From assembly GCF_023554105.1 (NCBI RefSeq), contig NZ_JAMJWE010000002.1, forward strand, positions 248,001 through 312,000: DNA of 64,000 bases, given 5' to 3'. Every line of letters starts with the position of its first letter. Within the stretch, counting starts at the first letter, position 1. Positions 36,913-46,956 of the stretch are shown one piece after another. The notes beneath the pieces are model-generated. The model was not told where the DNA came from. It made no database searches and saw only the letters and a list, made by a program, of their open reading frames with translations. The position numbers and the translations under genes are program-made. This DNA comes from Brucella sp. 21LCYQ03 (lineage in GTDB: Bacteria > Pseudomonadota > Alphaproteobacteria > Rhizobiales > Rhizobiaceae).

Positions 36913-37830
36913 ATGACACTGGAACAGTTACGTATTTTCATCGAAGTGGCCGAGCGCGAGCATCTCACACGTGCTTCGGAGGCGCTCAATCTCACGCCAT
37001 CGGCGGTGAGTTCTGCCATTCGCACGCTGGAAGATCGCTATGGTGCGATGCTTTTCAACCGGATCGGACGGCGCATTGAGCTAACTGGCGATGGCCGGAT
37101 ATTTCTGGATGAAGCCCGTGCGACGCTTGCCCGCGCGCAATCGGCAGAGCGTATGCTATCCGAACTTGGTGGCGGCAAACGCGGCATTCTTGTCATTCAT
37201 GCCAGCCAGACCATCGCGAGTTACTGGTTGCCGCCTTATCTGGCAAAGTTTCACGCAGCCTTCCCAATGATCGACCTACGGCTGACGCTCGGCAATACCG
37301 AAAGCGTAACTCAAGCGACTGAGGCCGGTTTAGCCGATATAGGGCTCGTAGAAGGCGCGGTACAGGCTCCTGCCCTTTCGCTTCGCAAAGTTGGCACAGA
37401 CCAGCTAATCGTTGTCACAGGGCCTGATCATCAATGGCGCAATGCTGAAAAGCTGACATGGGATTCGCTGTTTAGCGGCCAGTGGATATTGCGCGAACAT
37501 GGATCAGGCACACGCAGCGTGTTTGAAGATGCGATGCGCGTTGCGGGCTACAATCCGGCGCGGCTTAACATTGCACTTGAATTGCCCTCCAACGAAGCGA
37601 TCTGTTCCGCAGTACTTTCCGGCAATTATGTGACTGCAATTTCGGAACTGGTCGCAGCGCCGCATCTCGCGGCAGGCTCGTTAGTCAAAGCAAATTTTGC
37701 ATTGCCTCAACGCCAGTTTCTGATGCTTTCGCACAAGGATCGCTATCAGACCAAAGCGCTCAAATCTTTTGCCGATATGCTAATGAGCGAACCGGACATG
37801 TCGCGCACAGAACAACTCCCCGACCGATAA
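36913..37830 (+). CDS. LysR-family transcriptional regulator (YeiE-like)
   Basis: 305 residues. The N-terminal winged HTH (1-60, LRIFIEVAEREHLTRASEALNLTPSAVSSAIRTLE) is typical, and the rest is a two-lobe effector domain (LVIHASQTIASYWLPPYLAKFHAAFP; DIGLVEGAVQAP). The effector domain with ASQTIASYWLP is of the CysB/YeiE subgroup, which senses sulphur-related ligands such as sulfite. It is divergent from yeiH with a shared LysR box. The ligand is not determinable from sequence. Confidence 0.92.
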   Translation: MTLEQLRIFIEVAEREHLTRASEALNLTPSAVSSAIRTLEDRYGAMLFNRIGRRIELTGDGRIFLDEARATLARAQSAERMLSELGGGKRGILVIHASQTIASYWLPPYLAKFHAAFPMIDLRLTLGNTESVTQATEAGLADIGLVEGAVQAPALSLRKVGTDQLIVVTGPDHQWRNAEKLTWDSLFSGQWILREHGSGTRSVFEDAMRVAGYNPARLNIALELPSNEAICSAVLSGNYVTAISELVAAPHLAAGSLVKANFALPQRQFLMLSHKDRYQTKALKSFADMLMSEPDMSRTEQLPDR

Positions 37831-37888
37831 TCACGATAGGCTTCCCCTACGGGTATATCCCCGCACTGTCCATCTGGAGGAGGTAGAC

Positions 37889-39078
37889 ATGAGCAGGAAT
37901 AGAGGCGTTGTGTATATGCGCCCGGGTAAAGTTGAAGTTCGCGACATTGATGATCCAGTGTTGAGCGCTCCTGATGGACGCAAACTCGATCATGCAGTCA
38001 TTCTGAAAGTGATCACCACCAATATTTGCGGGTCTGATCAGCACATGGTGCGCGGGCGCACCACTGCAATGCCCGGCCTTGTACTTGGTCATGAAATCAC
38101 CGGTGAAGTGATTGAGAAAGGCAGCGATGTGGAAATGCTCGACGTGGGCGACATCGTTTCCGTTCCGTTTAACGTCGCCTGTGGGCGCTGCCGCTGCTGC
38201 AAGTCGCAGGACACCGGCGTTTGCCTGACGGTCAACCCATCACGCGCTGGCGGCGCTTATGGCTATGTCGACATGGGTGGCTGGATCGGCGGACAGGCAC
38301 GCTATGTCATGGTGCCTTATGCCGACTTCAATCTGCTGAAATTCCCAGACCGCGAACAAGCCATTGAGAAAATCCGCGACCTGACCATGTTGTCGGATAT
38401 TCTGCCCACCGGCTTTCATGGCGCGGTGAAAGCGGGCGTTGGTGTTGGCTCAATCGTCTATGTGGCGGGCGCCGGACCAGTAGGGCTTGCCGCCGCAGCC
38501 TCTGCCCGCATTTGGGTGCTGCGGTCGTCATGGTTGGCGATTTCAACAAAGAGCGACTGGACCACGCCCGCAAGGTCGGCTTCGAGCCGATTGATCTTTC
38601 AGCAAGCGACCGCCTTGGCGATATGATTGCAGAAGTGACCGGAAGCAATGAAGTGGATAGCGCCATTGACGCGGTTGGCTTTGAAGCGCGCGGCCATAGC
38701 GGCGGCGAGCAACCAGCTATTGTTCTCAACCAGATGATGGAAATTACCCGCCCAGCGGGCTCGATCGGCATTCCGGGATTGTATGTGACGGAAGATCCGG
38801 GTGCTGTTGACAGTGCTGCCAAGCAAGGAAGCCTTTCGCTGCGCTTTGGTCTTGGCTGGGCGAAGGCACAGTCTTTCCACACGGGCCAGACACCGGTGGT
38901 TAAATATAACCGTCAGCTCATGCAGGCAATTCTGCATGGACGCTTGAACATTGCGGATATCGTCAATGCGCAGGTGATTTCGCTCGAAGATGCTCCCCAA
39001 GGCTATGAAAGCTTTGATCAGGGCGTGGCGAAGAAATTCGTGCTCGACCCGCACGGCATGCTGACAAAGGCTGCTTAA
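37889..39078 (+). pseudogene. fdhA: Glutathione-independent formaldehyde dehydrogenase, frameshifted
   Basis: Two frames together make a normal 396-residue zinc-dependent dehydrogenase. The first (37889 to about 38510) has the catalytic zinc site ICGSDQH and GHEITGE, the structural zinc cysteines CGRCRCC...C and the start of the Rossmann motif AGAGPVGLAAAASARI. The second continues GAAVVMVGDFNKERLDHARKVGFE to the end. The junction at 38511 reads ATTTGGG where ATTTTGGG would restore the frame, so one T is missing in a short T run. The remainder is intact with no other stop, so this is either a recent mutation or a sequence error. Good Shine-Dalgarno (GGAGGAGG). Confidence 0.9.
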
Positions 39079-39087
39079 AACATTGAC

Positions 39088-39109
39088 GCCGGGAGTTTTC
39101 TCTCCCGGC
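39088..39109. terminator. Terminator between convergent genes
   Basis: Perfect 8-bp GC-rich stem GCCGGGAG/CTCCCGGC with a 6-base TTTTCT loop, between fdhA and the transglycosylase gene. Confidence 0.7.
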
Positions 39110-39117
39110 AATCCATT

Positions 39118-40377
39118 TTAGCGAATGGATTTCACCAGATGCGGCTCTGTAAAACAAGTTGGCGCCATGCCATTCTTGGTTTGCCACAGACCAATCGAGC
39201 GGCGGGTTTTAAAGCCCGGTAAACCATCGCCTTTACCGATATCATAGCCTTGCGCCTGCATGCGCTTTTGCATCGCCAGAATATCGGAGCGATACATCGT
39301 GCCGACATTCCCCCATTGCGTTTGGAAATCACCAGCGCCATAGGCGATACGGTCGCCAATATGGCCGATGAAGAGCGCATAGAGATCGCTCATATTGTAA
39401 TCTTTGATGACGTAGAAATTCGGTGTCACGATGAAGGCCGGGCCATAGCGACCAGCAGGCATCAGCAAAAAGCCCTCGCCGCGCATTTCATTGGCTGGAA
39501 ATGCTTTGCCGTTCGTGCGGGTGATACCGAGCTTTGACCATTCAGCGAATGTCTTGCCCTGATCAGGCCCTTCCAGCGAGCAGGAGATATTCTGAGGGAC
39601 ATTGACCTCATAGCCCCAGTCGCGCCCAGCCTGCCAGCCATGAATCTTGAGGTAATTGGCAATCGATGCAAGCGTATCCGGCACGGAATTCCAGATGTCG
39701 CGCTTGCCATCGCCATCAAAATCAACGGCATGTTTGAGATAGGATGTCGGCATGAATTGCGGCTGGCCCAGCGCACCCGCCCACGAGCTTTTCATTGAGC
39801 CATTGGCAATGTAACCGCGCGATGTGATTTGCAGCGCCGCGATCAGTTCCTTGCGGAACAGATCCTTGCGCGTTGCCATGAACGCCTTGGTGCCAAGCAC
39901 TTCAAAGGCATTGTAAGGAATTTTGACCGTGCCAAACCCCGACTCGCGGCCCCAGATGGCCACAACAATGCGGCCCGGAACACCATATTGCTGCTCAATG
40001 CTTTTGAGCAGGTTTGCATTCTGGCCAAGCCGTGCCTTGCCGCCATTGGTGACACTGCCAACGGTCTTCGCATTGAAATATTTGCCCGGTGCGCCGAACT
40101 CAGCCTGTTTCTGCTCTTTTGGTCCCGTTGGCTTTTCGCCTGGGATAACCAGATCAGGCAGTTTCCAGTTGATGGTGACGCCTGCAAAAGCCTGCTCGAA
40201 AACTGGACGTGAAACGCCTGCTGCTTTTGCCTCCGGCCAGAGGTCTTTTTCAATCCAGTTGCGATACTGGCTTTCGATTTGCGCTTTGGAAGGGGCGGCA
40301 AAGGAAGACGTTGCGCAAAGCGATGCAGCGATAAAAAGAGCCGTTGTCAGGCCTCGTTTCCAGAATGCAGCCTTCAT
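39118..40377 (-). CDS. Lytic murein transglycosylase (MltB family) with peptidoglycan-binding domain
   Basis: 419 residues with a signal peptide (ATSSFA). The SLT_2 domain (about 35-330) holds VAIWGRESGFG with the catalytic Glu, GALGQPQFMPTSYLKHAVDFDGDG and NYLKIHGWQAGRDWGYEV. A peptidoglycan_binding_1 domain follows (DILAMQKRMQAQGYDIGKGDGLPG FKTRRSI-type). It cleaves the glycan strand to 1,6-anhydro-muramyl products. No lipobox is seen, so it is periplasmic, unlike E. coli MltB. It starts 21 bases after recR and is the last gene of the dnaX-ybaB-recR string. Confidence 0.93.
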   Translation of the reverse strand: MKAAFWKRGLTTALFIAASLCATSSFAAPSKAQIESQYRNWIEKDLWPEAKAAGVSRPVFEQAFAGVTINWKLPDLVIPGEKPTGPKEQKQAEFGAPGKYFNAKTVGSVTNGGKARLGQNANLLKSIEQQYGVPGRIVVAIWGRESGFGTVKIPYNAFEVLGTKAFMATRKDLFRKELIAALQITSRGYIANGSMKSSWAGALGQPQFMPTSYLKHAVDFDGDGKRDIWNSVPDTLASIANYLKIHGWQAGRDWGYEVNVPQNISCSLEGPDQGKTFAEWSKLGITRTNGKAFPANEMRGEGFLLMPAGRYGPAFIVTPNFYVIKDYNMSDLYALFIGHIGDRIAYGAGDFQTQWGNVGTMYRSDILAMQKRMQAQGYDIGKGDGLPGFKTRRSIGLWQTKNGMAPTCFTEPHLVKSIR

Positions 40378-40398
40378 AAACGTCTCCCAAATTGATTG

Positions 40399-41004
40399 TC
40401 AGAGTGCAGTTCGTGCCCGCAGAGCCGCCGCAAGCGTTCCTTCATCAAGATAATCGAGCTCGCCACCCACTGGCACGCCATGCGCAAGCCGGGTGACGCG
40501 AACTTCGAAATTCACCAGCTGATCAGTGATGTAATGCGCGGTCGTCTGCCCTTCGACAGTGGCGTTGACTGCGAGAATCACTTCCGTGATGTCACCCGAT
40601 GCAACCCGCTCGACCAGCCCCTTGATGTTGAGATCATCCGGCCCCACGCCATCCAACGGCGACAAGCGGCCGCCGAGCACATGATAACGGACATTCATGG
40701 TGCCAGCGCGTTCCAGCGCCCAGAGATCGGACACGTCTTCCACGACGATCAGAACGGATGGATCACGGTGGTCGTCTGTGCAGATCGTGCAAGGGTCGCT
40801 GGTATCGACATTACCGCAGCACGAGCAGATACGCACTTTTTCAGCCGCTTCCTGCATTGCACCGCCAAGCGGCACCAGAAGCGCCTCTTTCTTCTTGATC
40901 AGGTGCAACGCCGCGCGACGCGCAGAACGCGGCCCCAATCCCGGCACTCGCGCCAGAAGCTGGATGAGACGTTCAATTTCAGGACCGGCGATACGTTTGG
41001 ACAT
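40399..41004 (-). CDS. recR: Recombination mediator RecR
   Basis: 201 residues: the helix-hairpin-helix [16 protein letters not shown], zinc finger [16 protein letters not shown] and Toprim domain ([34 protein letters not shown]). RecR with RecO loads RecA at gaps. It follows ybaB and dnaX in the usual bacterial order. Confidence 0.97.
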   Translation of the reverse strand: MSKRIAGPEIERLIQLLARVPGLGPRSARRAALHLIKKKEALLVPLGGAMQEAAEKVRICSCCGNVDTSDPCTICTDDHRDPSVLIVVEDVSDLWALERAGTMNVRYHVLGGRLSPLDGVGPDDLNIKGLVERVASGDITEVILAVNATVEGQTTAHYITDQLVNFEVRVTRLAHGVPVGGELDYLDEGTLAAALRARTAL

Positions 41005-41086
41005 GCTGATTTAAAAGGTTGGCTACTTTATGAAACTCAGGGAATAAGGCAAAAACGAAATGGGGGCTTAATCGCCCCCTCATCGC

Positions 41087-41410
41087 CTAGAATGGTAGTT
41101 TGAAGCCCGGAGGAATTGGCAGGCCAGCGGTCAGCGACTGGGTCTTTTCAGCCATTTCAGCTTCGAGCTTCGCCTTGGCATCATTATGAGCTGCGATGAT
41201 CAGGTCTTCGAGGATTTCAGTATCCTCTTCCTTCATCATCGAAGGGTCGATCTTAAGCGACGACAAGGTGCCCTTGCCCGAGAGCGTGACCGTAACAAGA
41301 CCGCCACCTGAAGAAGCGGTTGCTTCAAGATTGGCGATTTCATCCTGCATGACCTTCATCTTGGCCTGCAATTCTTTCGCCTGTTTCATCATGCCCATCA
41401 TGTCACGCAT
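41087..41410 (-). CDS. YbaB/EbfC nucleoid-associated protein
   Basis: 107 residues: [25 protein letters not shown] helix, then [19 protein letters not shown] and a C-terminal helix. A dimeric DNA-binding protein of the EbfC family, normally placed between dnaX and recR, as here. A palindromic repeat separates it from dnaX. Confidence 0.96.
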   Translation of the reverse strand: MRDMMGMMKQAKELQAKMKVMQDEIANLEATASSGGGLVTVTLSGKGTLSSLKIDPSMMKEEDTEILEDLIIAAHNDAKAKLEAEMAEKTQSLTAGLPIPPGFKLPF

Positions 41411-41435
41411 GGGTTCACTCCATCATTTTTTGAAC

Positions 41436-41479
41436 GCGCATCTTATTCCGAAAACCGCTTCGCACTTTTCGGGATGCGC
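41436..41479. repeat. RIME-like palindromic repeat between dnaX and ybaB
   Basis: Outer arms GCGCATC/GATGCGC and inner arms CCGAAAA/TTTTCGG, with the core CGCTTCGCAC. Same family as 22455-22503. Lies in the dnaX-ybaB transcript. Confidence 0.85.
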
Positions 41480-41487
41480 TCTAAAAT

Positions 41488-43305
41488 TCAGTCATCGTCA
41501 GAAGGCGCGCCGGGCACGTCTTCAACTACATCGAGGTCTATATCGTCATCGTCGCTCTGTTCTGCAACCGCAATGCGGACGTCAGTGATCTTTGCACCGG
41601 GAAAAGCCGCGAGAATTGCAGCGACATCCGGATCAGCACGCGCATCAGTCACAAGATTATCGCGACGCTCGGTTTCAGCTTCCGCAACGGTTTGCCCAGA
41701 AACATCACGTGCAACCGTTACCACCCAGCGAATGCCGGTCCAATTGTGCAGACGCTGCGAAATATCGCTCGGCAGAGATTTTGGCGCATCATCCGTGAGG
41801 CCAATTTCAAGCCGCCCCGCCGCAATAGACGACATGCGCACACAGTTCTTGACCAGAATCTTGAACTGCATGTCGCGGAACTTATCAGCCAGCGTCACAA
41901 TATCGTTGAGACTGTTGATCTGAACCGAGGGCTGCGGAGTGTTATCGACAAACTGCTGTGGCGCAGGTGGCTGAACTGGCTGCGGCTGTGTTTCAACGAG
42001 ACGCATGGCTGTGGCAGGACCACCCGATGCAGGCATCATGGTTGAGGCAGCAACTGCATCAACACTGCTACGCGCTTCTGGCTGCGAGCCGCCATTGGGC
42101 CTTGCGCCACCTGAAGACTGCGGACGGGGTGCTGAGACTGATCCATTTTCCAAGCCCCGCAGCGCTTCATCCAGCGTTGGCAGATCGGCTGCATGGGCCA
42201 GACGGATCAGCAGCATTTCCGCCGCCTGCACAGGTCGCGTAGCTGTATCGACTTCCGCAATGCCCTTGAGCAGCATCTGCCACGTACGCGAAAGCACGCG
42301 CACGGAAAGCTTTTGCGAGAAATCACGACCGCGAACGCGCTCATCTTCCGAGAGCGACACATCTTCTGCCACATCTGGCGTAAAGCGCAGACGTGTCACC
42401 AGATGATTGAAATCAGCGAGATCCGTCAGCACGACCGATGGATCAGCACCGACATCATATTGCGCGCGGAACTCGGTCAAAGCACCGGCCACATCGCCGC
42501 GCATAATCATCTCAAACAGATCAATAATGCGGGCGCGGTCGGCAAGGCCGAGCATTGAACGCACAGCTTCAGCTGAGACATGACCTGCACCATGTGCAAT
42601 CGCCTGATCGAAGATTGAGAGCGAATCGCGTGCCGAGCCTTCGCCCGCGCGCGCAATCATCGCAAGCGATGTGTCATCAACTTCGATTGCTTCTGCTTCT
42701 GCAATGCGACGCAGATGTGCTGCGAGCGTTCCCGATTCGATACGGCGCAGGTCGAAACGCTGACAGCGCGACAGAACCGTGATTGGCACTTTGCGAATTT
42801 CGGTGGTGGCGAAGATAAATTTCACATGCGGCGGCGGCTCTTCAAGCGTCTTCAGCAGACCGTTGAAGGCCTGATTGGACAGCATGTGCACTTCGTCGAT
42901 GATGTAGACTTTGTACCGCGCCGACACAGGGCGATAGCGCACCTGCTCGATGATCTCGCGAATATCGTCGATACCGGTATGCGAGGCCGCATCCATTTCG
43001 ATCACATCGACATGGCGGCCTTCCATGATCGCCTGACAATGCTCACCCATTACGGAAAGATCAATCGACGGCTGATCGACAGTATCGGTCTTGTAATTGA
43101 GCGCACGCGCCAGAATACGCGCCGTCGTGGTCTTGCCGACACCGCGCACACCAGTCAGCATCCATGCCTGCGCAATGCGGCCAGTCTCGAACGCATTTTT
43201 CAACGTGCGGACCATCGGCTCCTGGCCGATCAGATCATTGAAATTCTGGGGGCGATACTTGCGGGCGAGAACGCGATAAGCGCCAGTTTCGGATTTTGTG
43301 TCCAT
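41488..43305 (-). CDS. dnaX: DNA polymerase III subunits gamma and tau
   Basis: 605 residues. AAA+ clamp-loader ATPase with Walker A GVRGVGKTTTAR, Walker B YIIDEVHMLS and sensor segment FATTEIRKVPITVLSRC. Three of the four zinc cysteines of E. coli DnaX are absent; only HCQAIM remains, which is common in alphaproteobacteria. Domain III (about 240-370) and a Pro/Gln-rich linker precede the tau C-terminus that binds DnaE. I saw no obvious slippery A-run for programmed frameshifting. First protein gene of the dnaX-ybaB-recR string. Confidence 0.97.
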   Translation of the reverse strand: MDTKSETGAYRVLARKYRPQNFNDLIGQEPMVRTLKNAFETGRIAQAWMLTGVRGVGKTTTARILARALNYKTDTVDQPSIDLSVMGEHCQAIMEGRHVDVIEMDAASHTGIDDIREIIEQVRYRPVSARYKVYIIDEVHMLSNQAFNGLLKTLEEPPPHVKFIFATTEIRKVPITVLSRCQRFDLRRIESGTLAAHLRRIAEAEAIEVDDTSLAMIARAGEGSARDSLSIFDQAIAHGAGHVSAEAVRSMLGLADRARIIDLFEMIMRGDVAGALTEFRAQYDVGADPSVVLTDLADFNHLVTRLRFTPDVAEDVSLSEDERVRGRDFSQKLSVRVLSRTWQMLLKGIAEVDTATRPVQAAEMLLIRLAHAADLPTLDEALRGLENGSVSAPRPQSSGGARPNGGSQPEARSSVDAVAASTMMPASGGPATAMRLVETQPQPVQPPAPQQFVDNTPQPSVQINSLNDIVTLADKFRDMQFKILVKNCVRMSSIAAGRLEIGLTDDAPKSLPSDISQRLHNWTGIRWVVTVARDVSGQTVAEAETERRDNLVTDARADPDVAAILAAFPGAKITDVRIAVAEQSDDDDIDLDVVEDVPGAPSDDD

Positions 43306-43428
43306 TGCGACCCTTCCGTTCTCTGTTCGCTTGTTCCGATCAACAAACTCTAAACAGTTTGGACCAGAGACGAAAGTGGCTTTGGCGATGGCGTATCAAC
43401 CATCAACAGCCATGATCGTTTTAGAAAG

Positions 43429-43528
43429 GTGGGAGGCTGGCACGATGACCCGTGCCGTGCTCGTTGGGGCTGCTTCCTTCCGGACCTGACCCGGTTGGCG
43501 AGTGGCTCGTCCACCACCAACCTCCCAC
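43429..43528 (-). ncRNA. ffs: Signal recognition particle RNA (4.5S, small bacterial type)
   Basis: About 100 bases. The minus strand has the universal SRP motif GGTCAGGTCCGGAAGGAAG followed by CAGCC, and the ends GTGGGAGG/CCTCCCAC pair. The plus-strand reading is the complement and is not the RNA. It lies 120 bases upstream of dnaX in the same direction and works with Ffh in membrane protein targeting. Confidence 0.96.
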
Positions 43529-43595
43529 GCTGCATATCGTCAATTACCACGCAAAAAGCAAGCGCAGAGACAAAAAAACTGATAAGAATTATTCT

Positions 43596-44000
43596 ATGGA
43601 ACAGTTTGAACTCGATAAACGGCTCGATGCCGACACTTTTTTAGTGGCCAAGCTTGGCCTTTGCGAGCTGCGCTTGATGAATGACAAGCGCTGGCCTTGG
43701 CTGATCCTTGTGCCGCGCCGTGCCAAACTATCAGAAATTCACGACCTCACGCCGCTTGATCAGACCATGCTGACCTTCGAAGCGGCAATCGTTTCACAGG
43801 CACTCAAAAGCACCACCAATTGTCTTAAAATCAATACCGGCGCTTTGGGCAATATGGTTCGCCAGCTGCATATGCATGTGATTGCACGCAATGAAGGTGA
43901 CGCTGGCTGGCCCGGCCCCGTCTGGGGGCATGGTACACGCGAGCCTTATAGCGATGCTGAAGCGCAAAAGCTGATTGAAGACATTCGCGCTGCACTCTGA
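43596..44000 (+). CDS. HIT-family protein
   Basis: 134 residues starting MEQFELDKRLD; the frame extends upstream through the ffs region, but ATG 43596 is the family start. The histidine-triad motif reads QLHMHVIAR, with the first His of the usual H-x-H-x-H replaced by Gln, as in many alphaproteobacterial relatives. HIT proteins hydrolyse nucleoside-phosphate bonds (for example in AMP-lysine or dinucleoside polyphosphates); the substrate is unknown here. nudC follows 29 bases later, so a nucleotide-cleanup pair is plausible. Confidence 0.93.
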   Translation: MEQFELDKRLDADTFLVAKLGLCELRLMNDKRWPWLILVPRRAKLSEIHDLTPLDQTMLTFEAAIVSQALKSTTNCLKINTGALGNMVRQLHMHVIARNEGDAGWPGPVWGHGTREPYSDAEAQKLIEDIRAAL

Positions 44001-44029
44001 TCCCCTCACAAACATTTCCCGAGAACATC

Positions 44030-44971
44030 ATGGCTTTTCGCCTTTACGACCTGCCGGAAATTGAGCCGAGCCGCCTCGTCGGCTTTGCAGGTGACCGCAT
44101 TGACCGCCTATCCGAAAAGCGACAGGACGATTCTGCTTTCACAGCGCTGGAATTGTCCGAAACCCGCGTGATGGTTCTCGGCGGCAACAAGCTGCTGCTT
44201 GATTACACGGAAGAACAGGCACCCCGCGCCCTGTTTTCGCTTAGCGAGGCACAGGCGTTTTCGCCAGATTTGCATGAGCCTATTCTGCTCGGCTTACAGG
44301 ATGGTGCGCCGATTGTTGCCCTCATGGCACAGCTTGACCCGGATGCAATCGAGCAGCCTTACCGCGCGCAAGATTATCGCAGCATTTATATGGAAGGACT
44401 GGTTCCGGCGAATATTGTTGGAGCACTGGCACAGGCTGGAGCGCTGAGCGCATGGCATAACAATCATCGCTTTTGTGGGCGCTGTGGCACAAAGAGCGAA
44501 ATGCGCGCCGGTGGCGCCAAGCGCGTTTGCCCCAATTGCAGCGCCGAACATTTTCCGCGCACTGATCCGGTGGCGATTATGCTGCCGGTTCGCGGTGAAA
44601 AATGCATTCTCGCACGCAGCGCACATTTTACTGCTGGTTCTTATTCCTGCCTTGCAGGATTTATCGAGCATGGCGAGACGATTGAAGCCGCTGTGCGCCG
44701 CGAGAGCTTCGAGGAAATGGGGCTTGAGATCGGGCGCGTTGGCTATCATGCGAGCCAGCCTTGGCCGTTCCCCTATTCGCTCATGATCGGCTGTCACGCC
44801 GAGGTACTGTCTGACGACTTCACTATTGATCGCTCAGAACTTGAAGACGGCCGCTGGTTCAATAAGTCAGAAGTGCGTTCCATGCTTGCAGGCACTCATG
44901 AAAATGGGCTGCGTGTACCGGCAAGCGGTGCCATCGCAACCCATCTGATCAAAGCTTGGGTAGAGGGCTAG
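44030..44971 (+). CDS. nudC: NADH pyrophosphatase / RNA de-NADding hydrolase NudC
   Basis: 313 residues. Zinc ribbon CGRCG...CPNC (about 150-172), Nudix box GFIEHGETIEAAVRRESFEEMGLE, and the NudC-specific SQPWPFPYSLMIG motif that follows it. It cleaves NADH to NMNH and AMP and removes NAD caps from RNA in E. coli. It follows the HIT gene on the same strand. Confidence 0.96.
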   Translation: MAFRLYDLPEIEPSRLVGFAGDRIDRLSEKRQDDSAFTALELSETRVMVLGGNKLLLDYTEEQAPRALFSLSEAQAFSPDLHEPILLGLQDGAPIVALMAQLDPDAIEQPYRAQDYRSIYMEGLVPANIVGALAQAGALSAWHNNHRFCGRCGTKSEMRAGGAKRVCPNCSAEHFPRTDPVAIMLPVRGEKCILARSAHFTAGSYSCLAGFIEHGETIEAAVRRESFEEMGLEIGRVGYHASQPWPFPYSLMIGCHAEVLSDDFTIDRSELEDGRWFNKSEVRSMLAGTHENGLRVPASGAIATHLIKAWVEG

Positions 44972-45034
44972 AGCGGACTGACCGCTCTGGTTATCTCTAA
45001 GCATTTTCTTACGCGAAAGCGATTCCCACTTTCG
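44970..45034. repeat. Hairpin pair between nudC and pheA, RIME-like
   Basis: AGAGCGG/CCGCTCT (44970-44988, overlapping the nudC stop) and GCGAAAG/CTTTCGC (45013-45034) flank a T-rich spacer; the second unit resembles the RIME-like core CGATTCCCAC. It may also act as the shared terminator of the convergent genes. Confidence 0.55.
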
Positions 45035-45047
45035 CTGGAAATATGGG

Positions 45048-45911
45048 TTACTCCGCCGCCAACAGCTGCGTTCCACGAATATCGCTGCCCTTATAGACAC
45101 CGAGAATGCGCACTTCCTTTGAGAAAAACGCCAGTTCTTCCAAAGCAAGCTGCACGTTACGGTCTTCAGGGTGGCCTTCAATATCCGCATAAAACTGCGT
45201 GGCAATGAAGCGCCCGCCGACCTGATAGCTTTCCAGCTTGGTCATATTGACGCCGTTGGTCGCAAAACCGCCCATAGCTTTGTAAAGCGCGGCTGGCACG
45301 TTGCGCACGCGGAACACAAAGGTCGTGATAATGCGCTCGTCTTTTTCAGGACGTGGCTCCCATTTCTTGGTCTTGGACAGAACAACGAAGCGGGTCACGT
45401 TGTCTTCTGCGTCTTCAACATTCTCTTCCAGAATATCGAGACCATAAAGCTCAGAGGCTAAGCGCGGTGCAAGCGCTGCCATCGAACGATCCTGCATATC
45501 AGCAACAAGACGCGCAGCACCTGCCGTATCGCCCGCAATCACCGGCTTCCAGCCATTTTCACGAATGACCTTTCGGCATTGACCCAACGCATGAACATGG
45601 CTGTGAACCGTTTTGATCTCTTCGCGCTTGACGCCCGGAAGCACCATCAACTGAAAATGGATCGGCAGAAAATATTCGCCGACGATATGAATATCAGCCA
45701 GCGGCAGCAGATAGTGAATATCGGCAACGCGACCGGCAAGCGTGTTCTCAATTGGAATCATCGCGAGGTCGGCCGCACCACTTTCAACCGCGTTAAACGC
45801 ATCTTCAAAAGTCGGGCACGGCAAAGGCTCCATATCGGGAAACATGTTGCGGCAAGCCGTATCGGAATTGGCGCCCGCTTCACCCTGAAAGGAAATCCGG
45901 TTGGTCTTCAT
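45048..45911 (-). CDS. pheA: Prephenate dehydratase
   Basis: 287 residues, stand-alone (not fused to chorismate mutase). PDT domain with ISFQGEAGANSDTA, PTFEDAFNAVESGAADLAMIPIENT and the TRF motif in DNVTRFVVLS; a C-terminal ACT domain (ALYKAMGGFATNGVNMTKLESYQ) has a variant of the ESRP phenylalanine-binding motif. It converts prephenate to phenylpyruvate. kdsB lies 51 bases upstream and is probably co-transcribed. Confidence 0.96.
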   Translation of the reverse strand: MKTNRISFQGEAGANSDTACRNMFPDMEPLPCPTFEDAFNAVESGAADLAMIPIENTLAGRVADIHYLLPLADIHIVGEYFLPIHFQLMVLPGVKREEIKTVHSHVHALGQCRKVIRENGWKPVIAGDTAGAARLVADMQDRSMAALAPRLASELYGLDILEENVEDAEDNVTRFVVLSKTKKWEPRPEKDERIITTFVFRVRNVPAALYKAMGGFATNGVNMTKLESYQVGGRFIATQFYADIEGHPEDRNVQLALEELAFFSKEVRILGVYKGSDIRGTQLLAAE

Positions 45912-45962
45912 CGTGTCCGTACTTTCTCAAATACCCTCGTCTGTTTTGAGGGCTTCTTCTGG

Positions 45963-46712
45963 TTATAAACCCTTTGCGATAATTTCCCGTGCCCGGTCAA
46001 GATCAGCCTGCGTATCAACGCCAAGCGGAACGGTGCGGACAATCTCAGCTTCAATACGCATTCCGTCTTCAAGAGCCCGCAACTGTTCAAGCTTTTCGCG
46101 CTTTTCGAGCACAGATGGGCCAATCTTCACAAAACGCTCAAGCGCCGCACGGCGATAGGCATAAAGACCGATGTGGTGATAGAGTGGTCCATCGCCATAA
46201 GGGGCGGTCGCGCGTGTGAAATAAAGCGCACGCAGACGCTCGCCGCCATTCATTGGCGAGCCGACGATCTTGACCACGTTAGGATTGACCTTTTCCTCAT
46301 CAACCGTGATCTCGACGCCAAGCGTAGCAATATCAGCAGGTCCATCAACGAGCGGCAGCAAAGAACGGCGAATTGTTTCAGGATCTATTGTCGGCAGATC
46401 GCCCTGCACATTGACCACGGCTTCGACCTCGCCATTCGGGTCGACTTTTTGCAGCGCTTCATAAATTCGGTCCGATCCCGACTCGTGATCACTGCGCGTC
46501 ATAATGACCTCATGACCATGCGCCTGAACGGCTGCAAAAACCTCTTCACTGTCCGTCGCAACCACCGTGCGGCCAAGCTTTGCCGCCACAGCCCGGTCTG
46601 CCACATGCACGATCATCGGCTTGCCGCAAATATCCGCAAGAGGCTTGTTTGGCAGGCGCACCGAGGCCATGCGCGCCGGAATGAGTGTCAGTGTTTTCAA
46701 AGTCTGAAGCAT
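45963..46712 (-). CDS. kdsB: 3-deoxy-manno-octulosonate cytidylyltransferase
   Basis: 249 residues with the nucleotidyltransferase opening [19 protein letters not shown] and segments [20 protein letters not shown] and [13 protein letters not shown]. It activates Kdo with CTP for lipopolysaccharide core synthesis. It precedes pheA and is divergent from the cytochrome c gene. Confidence 0.96.
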   Translation of the reverse strand: MLQTLKTLTLIPARMASVRLPNKPLADICGKPMIVHVADRAVAAKLGRTVVATDSEEVFAAVQAHGHEVIMTRSDHESGSDRIYEALQKVDPNGEVEAVVNVQGDLPTIDPETIRRSLLPLVDGPADIATLGVEITVDEEKVNPNVVKIVGSPMNGGERLRALYFTRATAPYGDGPLYHHIGLYAYRRAALERFVKIGPSVLEKREKLEQLRALEDGMRIEAEIVRTVPLGVDTQADLDRAREIIAKGL

Positions 46713-46956
46713 GATCGTCTCGTCATGTGTGGTTTAGCCGTAAAGGTCTTCTTGCGCCTTCTTTTGACATTTATCTACCCACCCATTGCAGCAAAAGTGT
46801 CAAAAAGTCACGGGGGTAGCAGCCCTTATAAGTGTTGCACCCCCCCCGTAAAAGACCTAGTTTCCGCCCAATGCCGGGGAGAGACTTGCCAGACTTACAC
46901 ATAGGTTTTGCATGCCGGCCTTTGGAGGCGTTGAGTAGAGGGAGCGCTGACCGGCG

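Noticed and set aside
43429-43528. SRP RNA on the plus strand
   Set aside because: The universal GGTCAGGTCCGGAAGGAAG motif is found on the minus strand; the plus strand is its complement.
46840-46847. Eight-base C tract as a phase-variation tract
   Set aside because: It lies in the gap upstream of the cytochrome gene, not in a reading frame, and there is no repeated promoter spacing to vary.
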